Below are positions 56,901 through 64,000 of a DNA stretch of 64,000 nt, piece after piece (position 1 is the stretch's first letter; every line of letters starts with the position of its first letter). Under the pieces are notes generated by a model. It ran no database searches, had not been told where the DNA came from, and was given only the letters and a program-made list of their open reading frames with translations. Origin of the DNA: Bombyx mori (taxonomy: Eukaryota > Arthropoda > Insecta > Lepidoptera > Bombycidae); assembly GCF_030269925.1 (NCBI RefSeq), contig NC_085128.1, positions 8,000,501 to 8,064,500 on the forward strand, read 5' to 3'. Both the position numbers and the translations under genes were made by a program.

Positions 56901-59900
56901 ATTTATTCGAATTATTTTCGTTATCTGATCGTTATAGACGGTACGGTCGGACGGACGGACGGACGGTAACAAAATTTAGTGGTACATAATATTGTTACCT
57001 TTGCAAATAGCGATGTCGCATTGGAAGTTAACTTGAGATGAGTCCGGGAACCGAAACATCGCTGCTATCGCCAACTCGGCCGTTCCACCTGTAGACCTTA
57101 CTATTACCGAACTCTGTTTTATCGGGCACCTGTCGAGAAAATCATTAATATCTACATTTGATTCCATACATGCACGATGAATTGCATTTACAATTATTAT
57201 GTGTGTAGATATGTGTGGCACTTATTCAGCAGTGCACAGAAAAAAGTGAGAATGATAACTTTATCGATTCATATTCGATTTGAAACTTACGATAAAGTTT
57301 TATTAGTGAAGACGGAAAAAAGCGCTACTTGAAGCAACATATTTGATAGCAGAACAGTATTTGATTAACGTTTTTCTTACCCTTTATTATCGAGTAGTTC
57401 CGCGGTATTATTCTTCATGTTGAATCCGAAACAATTCTTTAATCTGATTCCATGCGTTCCTGCAGTAAAGAATGGATGGGAAATATTTAGTGATTAGCTT
57501 CAGTATCGCGATTGCGTTTTCTCTCAGCGCTTCCTCTCAGGCCGAGGTTTTTTATATGTTTTTGATCGACAGCGAAGCTCAACACCATATGATGTTAATA
57601 GGCTAGTAAAAATTGTAGAATAATTGTAATCACTTATGTAATTGAAGGTAATTATCGCCAGGTTTATTTGCGATTAGCTGTTTCCTTCTTACATGGCTAG
57701 AAAAAGAACCATCATAAAAATATTTGTGAATACGTCTTAGGTACGAATTTTCTAGGGAAAATTTTATGCATATTTTTATATTTGAACCACAGCATGGTCC
57801 CACCAACTGACACAAGTACATTAAGTGTATATTTCCTTAGGTGACGGATACTTCAAGAACGGTTTAACGTTAACACTTTGGTCATTGATTTTTAGTGCCT
57901 ATTTACGTAACAATTTTCGTGACCTATGTTTATTAATGTATTGTCTCGCCTATTTATTTATGTCCACCGAAAATCGTATGGAATATGTTTGGCACGTTCA
58001 ATCCACGTTCATCTTCACCGGCACCTGATTTGGTGACCGATTTGTGTTTTTTGATAGGTACCCTAAAACACTAGTGTTCATTTTAACGGGGTTAAATAAA
58101 AGATGTAACGTACCATCAGATTTACTGATTTCGGCTTTCAGCGTGTAAGGCATTCCGAAGCCAACGTTCAATACTTTCCGTCCTTGGTCATCGAGCATTC
58201 GTAGGGAGACAAGCGAAGTTTCGTTCCTATGATACAAATTAAAAAAAAAGTACATTGGTGTATAGAACTAAATGGGCAATTTTTTTCCTACCTATATTGA
58301 TAGCCTTGAGAGGCTTTTTCAGCTTCTCCTTGAAGTGTAGGTGAGCTCACGGGGCTTAAACCTGAGTGTTCCTTACACTGGCTCTAGCAAAAGCAGTGCT
58401 TCGCAGAGTCTACCGCCGGATCGGAAACGCTACCAACTGAGAAGGCCCGGCGAGAAACTCAGTGGGTTGTGTCTATGGGTTAATTTATTCGTCGAGCCCT
58501 TCGTCGCTAGTGACGGGTTCGGCAGGAACGGTGACCGGTGCTTGAGGTACCTAAAAGCACCGTTAATGGATCGAGAGGATCCGCAATGACGTGTTTAGGG
58601 CGACGTCGACTGTTTACCATTCGGAGCGGGTATGAATGGGCTGTATAGACCTATTGTTCTTTAGCATAGTTTTCCTCATAGTCGACCGTAGGGTAACAGT
58701 GTTGCATTGAACAAACGAGTACATATCAAAACCGTACCGAGAGTTTTTAAAACCAGCTTTGCCGCAGGTTATGACGTAAAACTTGTCGTCGGCCAGCTCG
58801 AGTGTCCGATGCACCCGAACCGCCAAAGGCAACGATCGTTCATCAGTGCGCTGAAAAGGAAAGGTATTATAAACGAAATGTCAAACTATAGATACAATTT
58901 TGCATAAAAACGTTTTATCTAAAACATAACTATAAATTTGAATATCACATTTAGGTAGGTAAGAAATTTAGTGCAATAATAATAATTTTTTTCGATTCAA
59001 ACAGATTTGAATTTCTGTGAAACTGCAGTAAATTAAGAATAATAAAAAAATGAAACAAAATAAAAAGAAAATATAATAAATGTAGTCAATTAAGTATGCA
59101 TTATTAAGGATAACTCAAAAACAACAGATCAGATTTTGATTAAATAGGACTCCATGAGAGTGGCTATCAAAATAAGTGGCAAGCGGCTATCAAATAAAAA
59201 AAGAATCATCATAATCGATTCACCTTGAAGATGTTCTGAGTTAAGTACACCAAATATACAGTAGAATTGATAACTGCCTTTTTTGAAGTCAGCTAACAAA
59301 TAAAGACAGGCTAGGCGGCGACGGCTTTCCGACTTGTTACTTCAGCTTATAGATTTAAAGGCTTGATTTTAGTCAGATTGTTACCTGCCGCTACAAGCTT
59401 TCTGCATAAAACCTAACAGGACTTCCTTGAAATATTCGTTGGGATTTACAATTACAAGGACTTGAGATGAAATGTATTTATAACACGTTCATTTGGTAAC
59501 GTTAGTGGCGTAATATCGTATCAAATATTATTTCGGGTACCATTTTTGTACGTAAAAACCTGATACATATTGAAGTCGTCAGACTTACGATTAAGGAATG
59601 ACAACATGTTTTTAAAAGTCAAACCAGCAGAATTTATTAATATGCGTAATTACTAACCGTACTGTGGGTTCGCATGGTGTCGCTTCGTGCAAATACTCTA
59701 CTCTGCCGCAAAGCAGTCATGCATTCGAATTTCAAGGGCACGCTAGCCTGTATACAAATAACTGAGACCACGACCTCATATTTCAAGACATGTGGCGGAA
59801 TTCACGTTGGGATGTCTATGAGTTTCTATAAACATTGACGCTACATGGGATGTGAACTCAATATAGTTCGGATCTTCTCAGTGGGTCGCGATTCCGATTC

Positions 59901-61320
59901 TGTGGTAGATTCTGCGAAGCATTGTTTTGCTAGGGCTAGTGTTGGCAAATTCTCTCGAGTAGAGCTCGTGAGCTCACCTACCAGTCCGGGTGTAGCTGGA
60001 ATAGCCTCTTAAGCTACCAGCGAATAGATGGGAAAAATAAATTGAAAAAAAAACTCTGGTAACATGCGATGACAAAATAAAAAACTGCAAAATTGGGTAT
60101 GACTACTCAATTTAAGTATGTAAAGTATTATAATTAAAACTACTTTTACGGTTTAATCGCGCGTTTTTTATAGTCGTTATATTATTTTCAACATTTAGAA
60201 TACTTTACGGTTTTCGTGGTCACGACAAAGGTCATCGACATTTGAATATTGTAATAACTGCCGTCTGTATAAAATTATTTGCAGATTTTTGCATTTCGTT
60301 TCCCACAGAACGAATTAATGGTATCTTTTAGTATGGCAGTTTGTTCGCCTTGGAGTATCGCTTTCATATGAAGAGGATATGTAAATAGTACTGAAAGCTG
60401 TCATAAAAAGTACGTATCGTGAAAAATATAGTTCACGTGTTCTTCCAATCGGTAACAATCTTTGGCCCTACGGGACATTATCGTATGAATAATGGAATAT
60501 AAAATGAAAATCAACTATCCGCATTGCGAGAAAATTGTCAGTACTGTTAACACTCACGTTATTCCAGAATACACCGCAATGATCAGGCGATCCCTGTGGA
60601 GCGATCAAGTTGATATCAAAGTTTAGCGATTCGGTGCCATTGCCGAGCGCCATACATGATGGGGTCCTGAAATAAATTTTTGAATAGAAATTACACAAGA
60701 CTTAAATAATATTAGTAAATAGGAAAAAAAATTGGGTTATTCAAGTAACACGAAGTCATGTTCTTTTTGTAGTTCTCGAATTTTTTGAAAAGGTGATTCC
60801 ATGGAAATTATTGACTGGGTTTATTACGTTAATTGCGATTTAAATAGTAAACTAACATTTTAGTATTAAAATATAAAAAAATATATTACAACAGGTAAAA
60901 GCCTTGCTGTTAGATACTTGTACCATTTTCATTGCAATCATTGCCAATATAAGTCAACGAAGATTATCGTCTTTATACGATCACAGAAGTATACTGTAAC
61001 TACAATAGTCAATAAAAAAAAAACAATTTATCGATTCTTTGATTATAATCGAGAGAAAAACGATGCGATGACTTGAATTTTTTTTTTAATTTGATTTTAT
61101 CGTTTGATAAGCAATTGAATTTGAACAAAACGATAAAATTAAGACTAATGGAGTTACGTTGAACAGCGGGCGGTTTACAACTAATCTGTCCTTACCTATA
61201 TTCTCTAGCGTGGGCTACACCATAGAAAGGCTGGTTGAAGTTAATCTTGATTGACATAACTCCGGTCTTGCATGTTGCTCGTACAACTGGAGAGAAATCC
61301 CCAGTAGTCCCTTCCGTGTT
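53936..61320 (-). CDS. Zona pellucida-domain transmembrane protein, 5' end beyond window
   Basis: Nine exons join in phase on the minus strand: 61320-61196, 60666-60558, 58850-58738, 58226-58114, 57459-57381, 57129-56999, 55654-55538, 54908-54763, 54046-53936 (347 residues to the TAA). The visible part opens within a ZP domain (ATCKTGVMSIKINFNQPFYG, then HAREY), continues with cysteine blocks HCGVFW, YVITCGKAGF, KNCFGFNM, GCPI and VNFQCDIAICKGSTCGTVEC, then an acidic linker, one membrane segment (LWLLYLAIALGVMFLVMLL) and a short cytoplasmic tail CTAMTCSCARTDVIEKDP through EDYDPYRSWHGSQYGSRY. ZP proteins polymerise in the apical extracellular matrix and cuticle of insects. The start with the signal peptide is not in the window. 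I do not assign a specific Drosophila orthologue. Introns hold several retroposons. Confidence 0.88.
55376..55494 (-). mobile_element. Family C LINE tail, 5'-truncated
   Basis: TTTTATTGCCCCTGTAGGCA through GCCAGGGGCAGAGTCATGCC and GCTGCCTA is the inverse of the family C tail seen at 9915-10024. It lies in sense within an intron of the ZP gene. Confidence 0.9.
55738..55840 (+). mobile_element. Family B retroposon, 3' part
   Basis: CCCAGGTTGAGCTCCGTGAG, CTCGCCTACACGAATGG and TTAATAGGTAGTCTAAAAAA match the last third of the element at 15650, ending in an A run. Confidence 0.75.
56471..56536 (-). repeat. Family A fragment
   Basis: GAACGAGTTCATGGCACGCC and TGGTGTTAAGTGTTTACTGG, then GAGCCCATATGCAT, represent the inverse family A 3' end. 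Only this piece is left. Confidence 0.75.
56946..56967. repeat. (CGGA)n short tandem repeat
   Basis: Five consecutive GGAC units lie in an intron of the ZP gene close to exon 56999-57129. Confidence 0.9.
58280..58590 (-). mobile_element. Family B retroposon, long copy
   Basis: The inverse of the element at 15650 over nearly its whole length: TTCCTACCTATATTGATAGC, GAGCTCACGGGGCTTAAACC, AGTGCTTCGCAGAGTCTACC, GAGAAACTCAGTGGGTTG, GGTGACCGGTGCTTGAGGTA and GAGAGGATCCGCAATGAC. The 82-codon frame on the other strand is incidental. It is in a ZP gene intron, in sense with that gene. Confidence 0.88.
59660..60051 (+). mobile_element. Old family A remnant followed by a family B retroposon
   Basis: 59660-59850 keeps the family A order (GTGGGTTCGCATGG, GCAAAGCAGTCATGCATTCG, CTCATATTTCAAGACATGTG) with heavy decay. 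59868-60051 is a clearer family B element (GGATCTTCTCAGTGGGTCGC, GTAGATTCTGCGAAGC, TGTAGCTGGAATAGCCTC) ending in an A-rich tail. Both are antisense to the ZP gene. Confidence 0.72.
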
Positions 61321-61391
61321 CTGAATAAAAATATTACTTTGAAAACCTAGTTTGACATTCTAATTTATAACTAATATTAAGGCGGATTTGA

Positions 61392-61703
61392 ATGAATGTG
61401 GTAGAGAAAGTCTGAAAGTGGCACCTGTGGCAGAAAAGCAGAAAAGTGCGCGTTTGGGATGGTATGGTCATGTGATGAGACGAAATGAAAATGAGGTTGG
61501 TAAGAAAATGTTAACAATGAATGTGGAGGGATATAGAGGAAGAGGTAGACCTAAGAAGAAATGGATGGATTGCGTGAAAGACGATATGGGTAAGAGGGGA
61601 GTGAGCGAAAAAATGGTATATGATAGAAAAGTATGGAAGGAGAAAACATGTTGCGCCGACCCCAGGTAACTGGGAGAAGGGCAGGATAATGATGATGATG
61701 ATG
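61392..61703 (+). mobile_element. 5'-truncated RTE-like retroposon with 16-bp target duplication
   Basis: It is flanked by perfect ATTAAGGCGGATTTGA repeats (61376-61391 and 61704-61719). It encodes the same C-terminal RT segment as 10473-10726 with about 55 more bases upstream ([42 protein letters not shown], stop) and ends in an ATGATGATG repeat. It starts 56 bases upstream of the first visible ZP exon as read on the minus strand. Confidence 0.92.
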
Positions 61704-61719
61704 ATTAAGGCGGATTTGA

Positions 61720-63029
61720 CTTGATTTCACGTAATAAAATCCAAGGAACAAAGTTTCATCAACTATGCTATTACAATTTTGCTTGGGTACAATCGAGTAG
61801 TTCTCGAATGGCTCTTAGTAAATTGTACTTGCGATCATTAGATTCGTCCTTACATGACTTATTTATTTTACTTGATAACGAGGACTTGTTAGTGGACATC
61901 TTTTTAATTATTATTTTATTAGATCTACATATTTCTGCCGCGGTGCAACCATGGGCTTTGTTTTAATAGTTGAGAGTTGAGACAACCGTTATACAATACA
62001 AGAGAGATATTGACCTCATGTTTCAAGGTGGGGCATTAACGTTGCAATTTCTCTATGCTCTGGCAACCATTTAACACAAGATGGGTCATGAGTTCCTTTA
62101 GCCATCTAGTATAAAAAGCTGAAATAAACTCACTAAATGTGAAATATTTTTTTTTCATTCGCAATTTATGAAGGAAAACGTGAGGATGAGTCATAAAATA
62201 AGCATAAAAAGTATAAATCCTCAAGGTCACCTGACATGTTCATCTATTAACATAACGCAAAAACAGCAGTCACATAAATTGTTATTTCAAGTTTTTCAGC
62301 ATTGTTTGGATAAATATTATGTATCCAGATTTAACGGATAGAGTACTTACTGTGTCAAGTTTAATACGATGTTTGCGTGTTTAATGATCGTATTCAAACC
62401 ATTGATATCTTGTGTTGGTTTAAGTTTTTATATTTTGATTGGAAGGTCTTATGGACCTTCAGAATATATTTTCATATCATAATATTTAGGTTAGACTTGT
62501 TTTGAATTTATTTGGAAGTACTAGTACCATTAGACTGCATTATCTTAGAATTTAGGGTGTAATCATCCTTTTTATAAACACATTTCAGCTTCTTTTATGT
62601 TAATGGTGTCGAAAGACGAAAATGAATTCCTTTAAGTAATTTATTCGTGAAGTGCATAACGTACTTAGATTATGCAATAGTTTCCTGTAATGCTTGGCAT
62701 TGGTCTGCTACAAATGGTTAGCGCGGCCGAATGGCATGTTTGTCCTATTGTATTTAATCACTGACACGTCTACTTCGTGAATAGTAATAATAAGATTTAG
62801 CCTATAAATTGAAATGTTAATAAAAATGCAGGAATAAAACTATATAAAGGAACATATACTTTTTTTTAAACGAAATTTTCGGATAGTTCAGGTTTCGACT
62901 TGGTTGTCTTCTTGGCATTGCTGATACCATCTATAATGGTAGTAGCTCATCATCAGGTGGGCCGTACGCTTGTCTGCTTACAGTGTCAATAAAAGTAATT
63001 TTATTTAACTTTAGCTTACTTGGTTGAAG
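61720..63029. other. Probable ZP-gene intron sequence
   Basis: No exon with a usable phase and splice signals was found. A degenerate sense family A remnant lies at about 61930-62105 (CTCATGTTTCAAGGTGGGGC, AACCATTTAACACAAGATGG). A short family C tail piece in plus sense lies near 62912-62995 (TGGCATTGCTGATACCATCT, then CATCAGGTGGGCCGTACG). The rest is AT-rich and unrecognised. Confidence 0.45.
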
Positions 63030-63292
63030 CAACGGCGGATCCAGGGGGGGGGTCATGGGGTCATGACCCCCCCCTGAGGTGGTTCCAGGACTTGGGTGAA
63101 CCACTAATTGAACATAATGATTTTATTTATATATTTTGTCACTATACAGATTTCATATAACTACATACCTTCAATATTTAATTAACTTAATATAATATAA
63201 TAACTTTGTATGATGGCAAGCGTTTGGGAACGAGCGCATCGAAAATTTGACTATGTGACCCCCTCCTGGCGCCAAAGCTGGATCCGCCCTTG
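63030..63292 (-). mobile_element. Non-autonomous hAT-like MITE, copy 2 (263 bp)
   Basis: Inverse of the element at 8774-9035 over its entire length. Ends are CAACGGCGGATCCAG and CTGGATCCGCCCTTG, and the flanks are the identical 8 bases GGTTGAAG (63022-63029 and 63293-63300). Confidence 0.92.
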
Positions 63293-63300
63293 GGTTGAAG

Positions 63301-64000
63301 TACCGTATACCAAGATATAAAACCACTATACCTACATATCTGAGAGGGCCAAAGGGTCGTGCCCTCGAGGCGACGGCGAGAGATCACGATTCTATCTCCA
63401 CGATTCATTCTAAAGCACTAGTGCTATAGTTAGATAAAGCGGTACACGGTTATGCTTTTTATTTACATGTAGAGCTATTTTATTGGAATTCGCATCGTTA
63501 GTTTTTATTGTTATTATTTGATTACCTATTTCAAGAAGAAAAAAAAGCAATTTGAATTAAGCTGAAAGTATCTCTTGATTTCTTTCTTTACTTATTTGTT
63601 TAATTTACAACAAGATTCGTTTAGGAAGTTACACCACAGGTTACACGTTTGCGATATATGTATGTGATTTTTTCAAATTAATAAGATCTAGATTCCGTTT
63701 TTGAATAGTAGGGATTAGCAATAACATTTTGATTTGCAATTTTTTTGTGACTTTGTAACTTTTACGAGCTTGCACTACTACAGAATACCTTTAAACCAAA
63801 TCCTCCAATATAATGTTTAAAAACTCGTAGAATCATATTACGTAAGTGTTCAACATCTGTCTTATGAACGTCTTATGGTAATATTTTAACGTTGGCCGCA
63901 TTGTCTATGAATATTCAAGTTGGTTAAGTTATGACGGATTGCCATGAAATTTTTCAATGTCTTTGAATTTTTTGTTTCTCCGCATAAAGGTAATACCAGT
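63301..64000. other. Unannotated right edge
   Basis: No gene, exon or repeat is recognised. The missing 5' exons of the ZP gene should lie here or, more likely, beyond the window. Confidence 0.4.

Noticed and set aside
58341..58589. 82-codon frame with SASQSLPPDRKR
   Set aside because: It is the opposite strand of a family B retroposon; the equivalent frame appears in the copy at 15650 on the other strand.
61771..61899. Minus-strand 42-codon frame beginning MSTNKSSLSS
   Set aside because: It looks peptide-like but has no family match from memory, no splice partner in phase with the ZP exons, and is short enough to arise by chance.
62349..62400. Candidate upstream ZP exon ending at a GTAAGT donor on the minus strand
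   Set aside because: Read in the phase needed to join 61320, the frame is open for only ten codons after a TAA, and no acceptor AG lies within that stretch.
1..64000. CRISPR arrays, operons, phage or bacterial systems
   Set aside because: There are no regularly spaced direct repeats, and coding regions are split by GT-AG introns in AT-rich animal DNA. Prokaryotic systems do not apply.

Overview
The window is animal nuclear DNA, AT-rich and full of interspersed repeats. The abundant retroposon families (one ending in a tail that carries the signature GGTGGTAGGACCTCTTGTGA, one with the core GATCTTCTCAGTGGGTCG) are the kind that saturate silkworm DNA, and the protein families fit a moth. The best reading is a Bombyx (B. 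mori or B. mandarina) contig. The repeat families are recognised from memory of silkworm sequence, not by a search. Genes are split into small exons with ordinary GT-AG introns. All gene models below were assembled by hand by following reading frame and splice phase.

Layout. 1-7768 has no host gene. It holds a full-length tRNA-headed SINE, a 2.4 kb foldback with two arms of about 1.1 kb, and a decayed LINE. 7769-14854 (+) is a complete five-exon dmrt93B gene (DM domain plus DMA domain, 298 aa) whose 4.9 kb first intron is packed with transposon copies. 16296-18708 and 19754-21040 (+) are a tandem pair of THEM6-like hotdog-fold genes with identical exon lengths for exons 1 and 2. The upstream copy has lost the HMNN motif of the active-site loop. 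21041-25026 is intergenic and contains a decayed Jockey-like LINE. 25027-31191 (+) is a nine-exon divergent ionotropic receptor (597 aa, three membrane segments, IR68a-like at best guess). 31371-35745 is a repeat block. 35986-47574 (+) is an eight-exon carboxypeptidase E-type gene (481 aa) with every zinc and catalytic residue present. 47575-53935 is intergenic with several MITEs. 53936-61320 (-) is the 3' part (nine exons, 347 residues) of a zona pellucida-domain transmembrane protein whose first exons lie beyond the right edge. The rest is repeats and unrecognised DNA.

The five genes do not form a pathway; they are ordinary neighbours: a transcription factor, two lipid-thioesterase-like proteins, a chemosensory/hygrosensory-type receptor, a prohormone-processing exopeptidase and an apical-matrix protein.

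The most informative observations concern transposons acting on genes. A LINE-tail insertion lies nine bases into intron 7 of the carboxypeptidase gene, and its target-site duplication copied the 5' splice site. A repeat ends 12 bases before dmrt93B exon 5 and appears to supply the branch point. Three hAT-like non-autonomous elements have perfect 8-bp target duplications, two RTE-like fragments have 14-16 bp duplications, and an 84-bp micro-retroposon has a 15-bp duplication. I see no evidence of a wholly new biological system.
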